Position numbers and translations under genes: made by a program. A DNA stretch of 13,879 nt from Bacillota bacterium. GTDB taxonomy: Bacteria; Bacillota; Bacilli; Bacillales_A; Planococcaceae. The notes beneath the pieces are model-generated. The model ran no database searches, had not been told where the DNA came from, and worked only from the letters and a program-made list of their open reading frames with translations. The number at the start of each line of letters is the position of its first letter. Within the stretch, counting starts at the first letter, position 1. Below, one piece after another: positions 1 to 6,138 of this stretch. The stretch spans positions 1 to 13,879 of the forward strand of contig JAEXYZ010000060.1 in NCBI GenBank assembly GCA_023405135.1, given 5' to 3'.

Positions 1-115
1 TAATTTGTTTGGTTTGGAGCCAAAAATGAAGTTCCCGATTGTCTTCTTTCATTTCCCATAATTCTACGTGTTTATCTTTAATTCCTAACAGTTCCATGAT
101 AAAATTAGTTTGCAT
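1..115 (-). CDS. ISL3-family transposase, N-terminal fragment (runs off the window)
   Basis: Thirty-eight codons are visible from an ATG at 113-115, preceded on the minus strand by GGAGAG at a normal distance. The peptide begins MQTNFIMELLGIKDKHVELW and continues to FWLQTKQI at the window edge. This opening (MQTNFI..LLG.KD) matches the start of ISL3-type transposases. In full-length members it is followed by a Cys-rich zinc-binding segment and a DDE catalytic core, neither of which is in this window. The frame is intact as far as it can be read, so activity cannot be judged. The call rests on this short stretch plus the terminal-repeat-like sequence at 253. Confidence 0.6.
   Translation of the reverse strand, partial: MQTNFIMELLGIKDKHVELWEMKEDNRELHFWLQTKQI
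11..26 (+). repeat. 16-base direct repeat, copy 1
   Basis: GGTTTGGAGCCAAAAA occurs here inside the transposase fragment and again at 13668-13683, same orientation. The two copies are read in different frames by the two minus-strand reading frames. Confidence 0.5.
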
Positions 116-285
116 CCATACTCTCTCCAATCCTTTTTTTTGCCAAATTAAAGGTAACAGATAGAGAGTATTGGATGTTATTTTTTTGCTTTTTTTAGAA
201 AGTTGTCACACTCTTGTGAGTACTGACCACACCACCACATTTATTATAGAGCCTTTTTTTGATTTGCGTTTTATTAAAAATAAAA

Positions 286-305
286 ACCCGGAAATAATTC
301 CGGGT
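286..305 (-). terminator. Rho-independent terminator of the small left-end unit
   Basis: ACCCGGAA (286-293) pairs perfectly with TTCCGGGT (298-305) around an ATAA loop. On the minus strand the stem is followed by a T-rich tract (TTTTTATTTTTAAT). It therefore ends a leftward transcript, the one starting from the promoter at 486-515. Confidence 0.8.
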
Positions 306-373
306 CTGATTATCACTTGCAATCTTCCTCCATGACACACTGCCTCGCCTTCGCATAGAATCTTAAGAATAAC

Positions 374-439
374 CTAAGATAATATTGCTTTAGCTGTATT
401 CAGTTGATGGTCCTCCAGAGCTAAATCTTCCACACTCAT
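374..439 (-). CDS. Small ORF, 21 residues, unknown function
   Basis: This ATG-to-TAG ORF (437-439 to 374-376) is 21 codons long and begins MSVEDLALEDHQLN. I do not recognise it. It deserves listing because its signals are complete: AGGAGGG at 448-454 ends 8 bases before the ATG, a sigma-A-like promoter lies at 486-515, and a strong terminator lies at 286-305. It is hydrophilic and acidic at its N-terminus, with no signal peptide or membrane segment. After its stop, another frame stays open without its own start and ends ARQCVMEEDCK. This could be a frameshifted remnant of a roughly 45-residue protein, or chance. An in-frame ATG at 460 has no SD. The alternative is that the transcript acts as RNA and the ORF is incidental. 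Confidence 0.5.
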   Translation of the reverse strand: MSVEDLALEDHQLNTAKAILS

Positions 440-440
440 C

Positions 441-450
441 GGGTTAACCC
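441..450. repeat. Palindrome GGGTTAACCC at the small ORF's ribosome binding site
   Basis: This perfect 10-base palindrome overlaps the 3' end of the SD (448-454) and fills most of the spacer before the ATG at 439. In RNA, GGG could pair with CCC and mask part of the SD. In DNA it could be a protein-binding site. Either role is inference. Confidence 0.4.
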
Positions 451-485
451 TCCTAGTCATTAGGATGTGAAGTGAAATCTTTAAT

Positions 486-515
486 AGTATAGATCATTGC
501 TTATTTTTTATACAA
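486..515 (-). promoter_or_regulatory. Sigma-A-like promoter of the small left-end unit
   Basis: On the minus strand, TTGTAT (510-515) is followed 18 bases later by TATACT (486-491). This gives 4/6 and 5/6 matches to the vegetative consensus. Transcription would start near 479 and leave about 40 bases before the ATG at 439. Confidence 0.6.
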
Positions 516-655
516 ATTTCTTAAAAAACTTTTGTTTATTTAACATTGTATTGTTAACTTAAGAAGGAACGTTTGTAGGTTATCGGCCAATGCTTGAGGC
601 TCATACGATGTGAGTCAGACGTAATCATATTTAATCTCGAGCATCTTTCTTTTCC
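516..655. other. Intergenic stretch with no gene seen
   Basis: This lies between the small unit's promoter and the stop of the synthase-like gene. I see no ORF with an SD and no hairpin followed by a T-run, so a terminator for the synthase-like gene is not evident here. Weak dyads around 600-620 are too short to name. Confidence 0.5.
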
Positions 656-1483
656 TTAATCAGCTTGTACTTCCTCAACTGTCCGTTCAACTTCTTCACG
701 GGTCATTTTTCCTTTTCCTTGTTTTAAAGCATCTAAAGTTTTATGAGCCAAAGCAAGTGGTAAACGACAGAATAATTTAATTGAACGCTTATGAATATCT
801 TCCATATAACGATCTGCTTTGTTTAAGTTTTCTTCTGCATATTCAAATAAATTAGCTCTTGTCCATCCATCAGGGACAAAACTTACACCACGCTCTTGTA
901 AATCTTCCTGCTCATTGCGAAGAATGTTTACAATTTGTAAACCTCGACCATACCCAATTGCTAATTCTCGATCGGTTTTAATGCCTGCATTCCATTCCCA
1001 AAGCTCTGAAAGCATAACACCTACAAGTCCAGCAACATAATATGTATAGTCATCTAAATCTTCCTTCGTATGGACTTGGAAGTTGGCTTTTGCCCATTTG
1101 CCCATACCTTCTGCCATTTCACTTGTTGCATTTTTAACGATTCCTTCAGCTCCAGACGGGATTAGACGAATCCAATCTCCAAGACGAAGGGTAACTTCAG
1201 GCATATATTGTTTTACAGGTGCAAGTAATTCGAAATATTTCTGCTCATTAAATATCGGTTCTTTTAATAAAGAGCTTACTTTTGTTAAGAGCGAAAATTT
1301 TATGTCATTTGTAACTTCTGCATTTTCATGATCTTCTATTTCATCAATTGCTCTCATCATTAAATAAGCAGTGGCTACTGCTGTTTTTAAATCTTTTTGT
1401 AAAAATGTAATGGGTATATAAAAAGTACGACTTGTTGCTTTTAAAACACGCATTGCATCTTTCAGGAGTTCTTTGTCATTCAT
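656..1483 (-). CDS. Phytoene/squalene synthase-like protein (head-to-head prenyl transferase family)
   Basis: This 275-residue protein belongs to the all-helical SQS/PSY family, which condenses two prenyl diphosphates (FPP to squalene or dehydrosqualene, GGPP to phytoene). The first Asp-rich motif is intact (DEIED, 47-51). YYVAGLVG (148-155) is the conserved segment before the second motif. The second motif reads NILRNEQED (186-194), with Asn where typical members have Asp. B. subtilis YisP, of the same family, is reported to be a farnesyl diphosphatase rather than a synthase, so the product is uncertain. I chose the ATG at 1481-1483 because GGAGG lies 9 bases upstream. A longer frame from a TTG at 1516 lacks an SD. 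No desaturase or carotenoid gene is adjacent. It is divergent from the exonuclease gene. Confidence 0.8.
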   Translation of the reverse strand: MNDKELLKDAMRVLKATSRTFYIPITFLQKDLKTAVATAYLMMRAIDEIEDHENAEVTNDIKFSLLTKVSSLLKEPIFNEQKYFELLAPVKQYMPEVTLRLGDWIRLIPSGAEGIVKNATSEMAEGMGKWAKANFQVHTKEDLDDYTYYVAGLVGVMLSELWEWNAGIKTDRELAIGYGRGLQIVNILRNEQEDLQERGVSFVPDGWTRANLFEYAEENLNKADRYMEDIHKRSIKLFCRLPLALAHKTLDALKQGKGKMTREEVERTVEEVQAD

Positions 1484-1672
1484 TCGGGTGTTTCCTCCGT
1501 TCATTACATACATCAACTAATATCGTACATTAATTTTCAAGAAAATAAAAATAGAAACTATATTAAATTCTCTTTTTTTTGTAGTAAATCAATAAGAAAA
1601 AGAACAAAGGGGGAGATAAAAGATATTATTTTCTCTTTTTCACGATGATAAACTTATTTCGTAACATAATCA

Positions 1673-1700
1673 TGTCAAATATTATTATATTCGTTACAAT
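1673..1700 (+). promoter_or_regulatory. Possible promoter for the exonuclease gene
   Basis: TGTCAA (1673-1678) and TACAAT (1695-1700) are 16 bases apart, about 57 bases before the GTG start. The -10 is good and the -35 is poor. Confidence 0.3.
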
Positions 1701-1756
1701 GTAGAGTAGTAGATTGAACGGGTCATCCTGTTTTTTAAATAAAAGGTGGAATGAAA

Positions 1757-2764
1757 GTGCGTAAGTACACTTACATATTTCTAGATATCGAAGCAACATT
1801 AATTCGTGGAAATCAACATATTATCGAAATCGGTGCAGTGAAATGGTTGCCCGATGGAACGAGAAATAGTTTTTCTCAACTTATTAAACCGTTAAAATTC
1901 AAAAAATTAAATTCACATATTCAAAAACTAACAGGAATTCAAACAGAACAGATATTAAATGCTCCATCCTTCAAATCAGTTATAACAAAGTTTAAAAAAT
2001 GGTGTGAAGGGGATACAATACTTGTTACTTTTGGTGAATTTGATCGAAAGGTATTAGAAGAAGAATTAATTCGAAATGAAATGACCGTTGATTTTATTTA
2101 TCCAATTATTGATTTTCAACAAAAATATATGATCGCTAATCAATTAAAGAATCAACCGAGTCTTGGTAGTTTGTTAGAAAGCTTTCAAATTGAAGTTGAA
2201 ATACAACACCGTGCATTAGCAGATGCATTAAGTTTGTATAAAATCTTTCATACAGCAAACGGCGTAGAGTTAATTGAACAACAAAAAACAAATGAATTTG
2301 GTCTTCTTTTAAGTGAATTGCACCAATTGGACGATGTGTTCGATGTAAGGATTTGCTATATTTCAGGAAATGTTTCTCCAATGAATATTGAAATTACGTC
2401 CATAAGTAAATTAAATAAACCATTACTCTATGATATTGTTGAAGACCAACGTAAAACAGAAAATGGAGAAATTGAAGTGCTACAACGGACACAAATTCAT
2501 CCAAATAAGGATGTAGAAATATTTTTGAGAAATATCATTCAAAATATACAAAATAAAGTATTAATTACCCGTTCCGGTTTGAAACAACTGTCAAAAGTAC
2601 TTCGATTACATCATTGTGTCATTCCTAAAACAGAAGTTATGACATTACAACTATTATTGAATAATGACAATCTTTTACATGAGTTCGCTTTAAGTAATGA
2701 AACGACGATAGAGTTAGATGAGGATAAAATTCATTTTTTACTGAAAAAAATGAACATTTCATAA
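1757..2764 (+). CDS. DEDDh-family 3'-5' exonuclease with an uncharacterised C-terminal half
   Basis: The N-terminal ~170 residues form an RNase T/DnaQ-type exonuclease. The motifs are FLDIEAT (D10, E12), GEFD (D96) and HRALADA (H151, D156), the full DEDDh set for two-metal 3'-5' hydrolysis of DNA or RNA. HIIEIGAVKW is typical of the fold. Residues ~175-335 match no domain I know. KapD-type exonucleases stop near 205 residues, so this protein has an extra ~130. The start is chosen from the SD: GGTGG (1745-1749) is 7 bases from the GTG at 1757 but only one base from an ATG at 1751, which would add two residues. It is monocistronic: divergent from the synthase-like gene and separated from coaW by 176 bases containing a promoter. 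Its substrate is unknown. Confidence 0.8.
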   Translation: MRKYTYIFLDIEATLIRGNQHIIEIGAVKWLPDGTRNSFSQLIKPLKFKKLNSHIQKLTGIQTEQILNAPSFKSVITKFKKWCEGDTILVTFGEFDRKVLEEELIRNEMTVDFIYPIIDFQQKYMIANQLKNQPSLGSLLESFQIEVEIQHRALADALSLYKIFHTANGVELIEQQKTNEFGLLLSELHQLDDVFDVRICYISGNVSPMNIEITSISKLNKPLLYDIVEDQRKTENGEIEVLQRTQIHPNKDVEIFLRNIIQNIQNKVLITRSGLKQLSKVLRLHHCVIPKTEVMTLQLLLNNDNLLHEFALSNETTIELDEDKIHFLLKKMNIS

Positions 2765-2830
2765 TAGAAGAATTTAAAAAACGAGATCTTTTAATAAAAG
2801 AAGAGGTACTTACATAACGAACCATACGTA

Positions 2831-2859
2831 TTGTTAGTAAAAAAATCGTTATTTATATT
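2831..2859 (+). promoter_or_regulatory. Sigma-A-like promoter for coaW
   Basis: TTGTTA (2831-2836) and TATATT (2854-2859) are separated by 17 bases. They match 4/6 and 5/6 positions of the vegetative consensus. The coaW start follows about 75 bases after the predicted transcription start, preceded by AAAGGAG at 2927-2933. Confidence 0.5.
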
Positions 2860-2940
2860 AATATAGTAAAGTAAAAATGATTGCACAATGATTTTAAGAA
2901 AGTTAAAGTTTAGAGAGGGAGAAAATAAAGGAGAACGTTT

Positions 2941-3783
2941 ATGCAAAAAGTTATTGGAATTGACGCGGGGGGAACTTTAACTAAACTAGCTTATGTGAAT
3001 GAGCAAAATGAGTTGGAATTTAAAATTTTTCCTTCAAATGATTTTTCTCAAGTGAAACATTGGTTAGAACATCATCCTCATATCGAAGAAATAGGACTTA
3101 CAGGTGGTCGTACAAAACAATTACTTGAGGTCTTAAATACAATGAAATCGATTCAATATTTAGTTGAATTTGAAGCAACATTTAAGGGTGTTCAATATTT
3201 ATTAAAAAAAGATGGCTATGATATCGAAAATAGTATCATTACAAATATAGGAACTGGAACTTCCATTCACTATATGGAAGGTCAAAGTCATACACGAGTT
3301 GGTGGGACAGGCATTGGTGGAGGTACATTAACTGGTCTTTCCACAATTATGACAGGAATTTCTTCTTTTGAAGAGATTACGTCAAAAGCAGCACTTGGAA
3401 GCCGTGAACTCATTGATTTATTTGTTAAAGATATTTTCCAAGGGATGGAGCCGCCTATTGAAGGCCATTTAACTGCTAGTAATTTCGGTAAAGTGAGCAT
3501 TTTAAAAGATGTGAAGCATGAAGATCATGACTTACTTGCTACTGTCCAAGCTTTAGTTGGTGAAGTGATTACGACGTTAAGTATTCAATTTGCAGAACAG
3601 AAAAAGGCAGAACATATTATTTATATTGGCTCAACTTTAATAAATAATGAGCATTTAAAAAAAGTCATTGCGAATTATACAATTTTGAAAAAACATAAAC
3701 CAATCTTTTTAAAAAATTGTGGTTTTACTGGAGCAATAGGTGCTTTATTAAATAAACTTGAACAATCGAAAATAACTCAATAA
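2941..3783 (+). CDS. coaW: Type II pantothenate kinase
   Basis: CoaW phosphorylates pantothenate with ATP to 4'-phosphopantothenate, the first step of coenzyme A synthesis, in the cytosol. The 280 residues show the ASKHA nucleotide-binding fold of the eukaryote/Staphylococcus-type kinase: phosphate-1 loop IGIDAGGTLTK (5-15), a TGGR turn (54-57), an acidic EFEA segment (76-79) where the family's catalytic Glu is expected, NIGTGTS (102-108), and Gly-rich VGGTGIGGGT (120-129). The length fits S. aureus CoaW (about 267). The ATG is preceded by AAAGGAG at 7 bases. It is a single-gene unit with its own promoter and a strong terminator. Type II enzymes are generally insensitive to CoA feedback, which is family knowledge. 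The window also holds a CoaB-like ligase acting on the product of this step. Confidence 0.9.
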   Translation: MQKVIGIDAGGTLTKLAYVNEQNELEFKIFPSNDFSQVKHWLEHHPHIEEIGLTGGRTKQLLEVLNTMKSIQYLVEFEATFKGVQYLLKKDGYDIENSIITNIGTGTSIHYMEGQSHTRVGGTGIGGGTLTGLSTIMTGISSFEEITSKAALGSRELIDLFVKDIFQGMEPPIEGHLTASNFGKVSILKDVKHEDHDLLATVQALVGEVITTLSIQFAEQKKAEHIIYIGSTLINNEHLKKVIANYTILKKHKPIFLKNCGFTGAIGALLNKLEQSKITQ

Positions 3784-3788
3784 CAAAT

Positions 3789-3825
3789 AAAGGCGTTTTA
3801 AGCATTCGAATGCTTAAAAGCCTTT
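3789..3825. terminator. Bidirectional terminator between coaW and the RNase H-like gene
   Basis: A long stem forms from AAAGGC (3789-3794) and GCCTTT (3820-3825) enclosing a perfect 24-base palindrome (3796-3819), with one bulged G at 3795. A T-rich tract follows on the plus strand, and TTTATTTGTT follows on the minus strand. It lies between two convergent genes, three bases from the minus-strand stop codon. Confidence 0.8.
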
Positions 3826-3827
3826 TC

Positions 3828-4223
3828 TTATTGCATTTTTCTTTTTAAAATAGCTTCTCTAGCAAGAGCGTCTGCTGCTTTATTTTCATTGTCTGGGATC
3901 CATTTAATAAAAAATAAATCAAATTGATCGACTAATTTTAAAACTTGTTCTAAATATGGTTTATATTCTTCATTTTTGACATACTCTTTTTCTACGGATG
4001 CAACAACAATTTTTGAATCGGAACGAACTGAAACTAAAGTAGTTCCTAATTTCTTCGCTTCCTCAAGGGCACGAAGTAAAGCTTTGAACTCTGCTACATG
4101 ATTATTCGTTTCACCTATGTATTCACTTATTTTTATTAAATGTCCTTCACCTTTAATAAAAATACCAATACCACTAGGTCCAGGATTTCCAGAACTCGCA
4201 CCATCAATGTATACTTCCAACAT
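3828..4223 (-). CDS. RNase HI-like protein (YpeP/YpdQ type)
   Basis: This 131-residue protein has the RNase H fold, which in active members cuts the RNA strand of RNA-DNA hybrids using two metal ions. All four acidic catalytic positions are present: D7 in YIDGASSGNPGPSG, E45 in HVAEFKALLRAL, D69 in VRSDSKIV, and D118 in NKAADALARE. WIPDNENKAAD is the family's C-terminal signature. It is compact and lacks the basic handle loop of E. coli RNase HI, like the B. subtilis YpeP/YpdQ homologues annotated as RNase H-like. AGGGA lies upstream of the ATG at 4221-4223. It is divergent from a YpeQ-like gene, a pairing that recalls the B. subtilis ype region (from memory). Activity in vivo is not shown for this subgroup. 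Confidence 0.8.
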   Translation of the reverse strand: MLEVYIDGASSGNPGPSGIGIFIKGEGHLIKISEYIGETNNHVAEFKALLRALEEAKKLGTTLVSVRSDSKIVVASVEKEYVKNEEYKPYLEQVLKLVDQFDLFFIKWIPDNENKAADALAREAILKRKMQ

Positions 4224-4267
4224 AATATCCCTACTTTTTTGAAATAATTAAATTGTTTTTTAAGCAT

Positions 4268-4296
4268 ATTATAACTTATTGCTTCATAAATAAAAA
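4268..4296 (-). promoter_or_regulatory. Probable promoter of the RNase H-like gene
   Basis: A perfect TATAAT on the minus strand (4268-4273) lies 17 bases from a weak TTTTTA -35 (4291-4296). The predicted start is about 40 bases before the ATG. Confidence 0.45.
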
Positions 4297-4329
4297 ATTA
4301 CTGCAAAAACTTCGAACTAGGTACACGCT

Positions 4330-4359
4330 TTGACAAAAGAAAATTGATAATAGTAAAAT
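4330..4359 (+). promoter_or_regulatory. Sigma-A-like promoter of the ypeQ-like gene
   Basis: A perfect TTGACA (4330-4335) is followed after 18 bases by TAAAAT (4354-4359). The GTG start at 4389 follows after AAAGGGGGAG. Confidence 0.7.
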
Positions 4360-4388
4360 AGGAAAACGTTGTTTAAAGGGGGAGTATT

Positions 4389-4580
4389 GTGAATAAAAAT
4401 ACTGTAATGAAAGATATCGATGAATTAACTGACACTTATTGCAATGACTGTCCTATTAAACGTGATTTACGCATTAAACGTGGAAAATCAGGTGCTCACC
4501 GTTTTTGCATTGAACAATGTTCGATAGGTGAAAAATTGCAATTCTTAGGTAATGAATTGTTAAAAATATACGAAAAGTAA
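4389..4580 (+). CDS. ypeQ: Small zinc-finger domain protein (YpeQ-like)
   Basis: This 63-residue protein has a treble-clef-like Cys set: C18-x2-C21 and, after a basic stretch (KRDLRIKRGKSGAHR), C40-x3-C44, likely binding one zinc. The pattern CNDCPIK...RFCIEQCSIGEKL fits the family annotated as zinc-finger domain-containing protein, to which I believe B. subtilis YpeQ (about 60 residues) belongs. Molecular function is unknown; the basic loop would suit nucleic-acid contact, which is inference. The start is a GTG with a very strong SD (AAAGGGGGAG, about 4 bases away). An internal ATG at 4407 has none. It has its own TTGACA promoter and is divergent from the RNase H-like gene. Confidence 0.75.
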   Translation: MNKNTVMKDIDELTDTYCNDCPIKRDLRIKRGKSGAHRFCIEQCSIGEKLQFLGNELLKIYEK

Positions 4581-4620
4581 TTTTCAAATAAAATTTATGA
4601 TAAAAATATGATATTTTATG

Positions 4621-4649
4621 TTGAATTTTGATTAAATAATTGATATTAT
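4621..4649 (+). promoter_or_regulatory. Sigma-A-like promoter of the candidate small RNA
   Basis: TTGAAT (4621-4626) and TATTAT (4644-4649) are separated by exactly 17 bases, with 4/6 and 5/6 matches. No gene with an SD follows before the strong terminator at 4768-4801. Confidence 0.5.
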
Positions 4650-4654
4650 AGTGA

Positions 4655-4801
4655 TGTACTATTAGTGCTCATCAAATGTATCCTCTTCATTATGAAGAAA
4701 CAAAGATAGAGCTTAATTGAATGATATCCGATGAGGATTAATATACAAATGGTTGGTTAGCCATTAGAAAAGGGGTCGTCCAAAATATGACGACCCCTTT
4801 T
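4655..4801 (+). ncRNA. Candidate small structured RNA, unknown family
   Basis: A transcript of about 147 bases is predicted from a promoter at 4621-4649 to a strong terminator, in the gap between the ypeQ-like gene and the convergent SEC-C gene. Elements that could fold include ATCCTC near 4680 with GAGGAT near 4734, the local hairpin CTTCATTATGAAG just inside it, and AATGG/CCATT around 4749-4765 directly before the terminator stem. The longest ORF inside is 14 codons with no SD, so a protein product is unlikely. I cannot assign it to 6S, RoxS, FsrA or any other known RNA. The alternative is that it is only the 3' tail of the ypeQ transcript. Confidence 0.4.
4768..4801 (+). terminator. Strong rho-independent terminator
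   Basis: AAAAGGGGTCGTC (4768-4780) pairs perfectly over 13 bases with GACGACCCCTTTT (4789-4801) around an 8-base loop. It ends the candidate RNA or ypeQ read-through from the left. Confidence 0.8.
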
Positions 4802-4825
4802 CCTCATACATAAATCGAGAAAATA

Positions 4826-4856
4826 AAAAGAATCCGTGGTTTTCACGGATTCTTTT
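4826..4856. terminator. Terminator of the SEC-C gene (bidirectional)
   Basis: AAAAGAATCCGTG (4826-4838) and CACGGATTCTTTT (4844-4856) form a perfect 13-base stem with a GTTTT loop. It lies 25 bases downstream of the minus-strand stop at 4882, with T-runs on both strands. Confidence 0.85.
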
Positions 4857-4881
4857 GAATAGCAGATTTTTATCATTTAAA

Positions 4882-5865
4882 TCAAACTAGTACTTCATTG
4901 TATTCTAATAACTCTTGATAATATTTATTTAAAGAACTGGAGGATACGCCGAAGCTTTCTGCGATTTCTTTAATCGTAAATGTTTGATCTTGTAACAAGT
5001 TGCGCTCTTGACCAAATCGAATTGCACCAGCTGCTATAGCCGAAGCTTTTCGTGCTTTTGGTTTTTTCTCTACTAGGTAATCTTCTAAAATTTCAATTAG
5101 GCGAGTTTCCTCGATATTTTTCTCCGATAAAAATTGTTTCGCTTGATCGATTACATCAATTTCAAATGACGAATATTCTTCGCCGCTATAACCTTTTTCA
5201 ACTAATTTTAGCCAAAAGTTAAAGTGATTTTGTTGTAGAAATTCTGTTACTTCCATCTGACCGTCATATTCTTTCGCAAATGCATCAAAGGCTTGTTTAT
5301 ATTCAGGTGGGAAGAAGATTAATGTTGAAACTGCTAAATAATGATCTTGCTCGCCTGAACCATCCGGCAATAGAAAAGCAAAAACTTGCATGCCTTCTGG
5401 AATCGGTTTATTTGATTCTCGTCGAATAGAAAGTTCAGCATTTGTAATGGAGCATGTCGCTTTAAAATAGTGATTTTCAACTGATTGCACTTGCCCAATA
5501 AATATTTGAGGGGCTTCCCATTCTTTCATTAGTTCTTTTAAGGCAGGGCGAATGATTTTTTTTGACATTTTCTTTAAATATCCTGTCCAAATATCAATTC
5601 GTTGGTGAAAGAAAAAATCATCTAATACGACAGCTTCAATTAATTCTCGTTGTAAATTATGTTCAAGTTTTGGCTTCCACTGTTGAACTAAATCAAAATA
5701 GTCTTTTATATCTTTTCTTTCTGGATAGCTATTATAAAATGTTTGAAGAACGTGTTCAATTTCCTCTAAAAATACATTTTTAATCGTTTGCTGTTGTGTA
5801 CCTTCACAACACTTTTTGTACTTTTTGCCGCTTCCACATGGGCATGGTTCATTACGTCCTACCAT
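4882..5865 (-). CDS. SEC-C zinc-motif protein with a C-terminal helix-turn-helix
   Basis: The 327 residues open with a textbook SEC-C motif, VGRNEPCPCGSGKKYKKCC (2-20; zinc ligands C8, C10, C19, C20), the module found at the end of SecA and in YecA/YchJ-like proteins, where it binds zinc and often the ribosome or a partner protein. Residues ~25-270 are predominantly soluble and match nothing I can name. The last ~55 residues (AIAAGAIRFGQERN, then FTIKEIAESFGVSSSSLNKYYQEL) look like a cyclin/TFIIB-type or simple helix-turn-helix. No membrane segment is seen. GGGAG lies 8 bases before the ATG at 5863-5865. It is a single-gene unit with its own terminator. Function is unknown; a nucleic-acid or ribosome-linked role is inference. 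Confidence 0.75.
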   Translation of the reverse strand: MVGRNEPCPCGSGKKYKKCCEGTQQQTIKNVFLEEIEHVLQTFYNSYPERKDIKDYFDLVQQWKPKLEHNLQRELIEAVVLDDFFFHQRIDIWTGYLKKMSKKIIRPALKELMKEWEAPQIFIGQVQSVENHYFKATCSITNAELSIRRESNKPIPEGMQVFAFLLPDGSGEQDHYLAVSTLIFFPPEYKQAFDAFAKEYDGQMEVTEFLQQNHFNFWLKLVEKGYSGEEYSSFEIDVIDQAKQFLSEKNIEETRLIEILEDYLVEKKPKARKASAIAAGAIRFGQERNLLQDQTFTIKEIAESFGVSSSSLNKYYQELLEYNEVLV

Positions 5866-5941
5866 TTACTACACTCCCTTTTACGAATTCTAGTTTGAAT
5901 GTTCTACAATTAAACTCTGCATTCATAATAATACCGACTTT

Positions 5942-5964
5942 ACTATCAGTTGAAAAATGATAGT
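5942..5964. repeat. Inverted repeat ACTATCA/TGATAGT
   Basis: A 7-base perfect inverted repeat with a 9-base A-rich centre lies about 80 bases upstream of the SEC-C gene start. It could be an operator of that gene. No regulator can be named. Confidence 0.3.
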
Positions 5965-6037
5965 GTATTAGAAACTATTTGAAAAATCGGACATATAATT
6001 GTATATATGCTAATGTTTTATAAAATAGAATTAAAAA

Positions 6038-6067
6038 ACAGTTTAATAGAATGAACTACTAAACTGT
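6038..6067 (-). terminator. Likely terminator of the DMT permease gene
   Basis: ACAGTTTA (6038-6045) and TAAACTGT (6060-6067) form an 8-base stem. On the minus strand a TTTTTTAATT tract follows. The stem is AT-rich and so modest. It lies about 70 bases beyond the permease stop codon. Confidence 0.5.
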
Positions 6068-6138
6068 ACTAAAGTGGGAAAATGAAGATGGTATCTTTCT
6101 AAGGCAGGTCTCTAAGACTGAAAAAAGTTAATTAAATA

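Larger units (their letters stand above)
1..253 (-). mobile_element. Partial ISL3-family insertion sequence (upstream end)
   Basis: This is the transposase-start end of an insertion sequence whose body lies left of the window. Two things support it. The minus-strand ORF from 115 reads like an ISL3 transposase N-terminus. About 140 bases upstream of it, the minus strand starts with GGCTCTATAATAAATGTGG (outer end at 253), which resembles an ISL3 terminal inverted repeat (GG-CTCT start). ISL3 elements usually duplicate 8 bp of target. The adjacent eight bases (254-261) are mostly T, but the other copy lies outside the window. Family assignment is by resemblance, and the inner repeat boundary is uncertain. 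Confidence 0.6.

Noticed and set aside
819..1331. Plus-strand ORFs of 73 and 82 codons inside the synthase-like gene
   Set aside because: They are antisense shadows of a well-supported minus-strand gene, with no SD and low-complexity, non-family peptides.
4655..4801. Assignment of the candidate RNA to 6S RNA or a C-rich iron/redox sRNA
   Set aside because: I could not find the 6S closing-stem/central-bubble layout, nor the unpaired C-rich loops of FsrA/RoxS-type RNAs.
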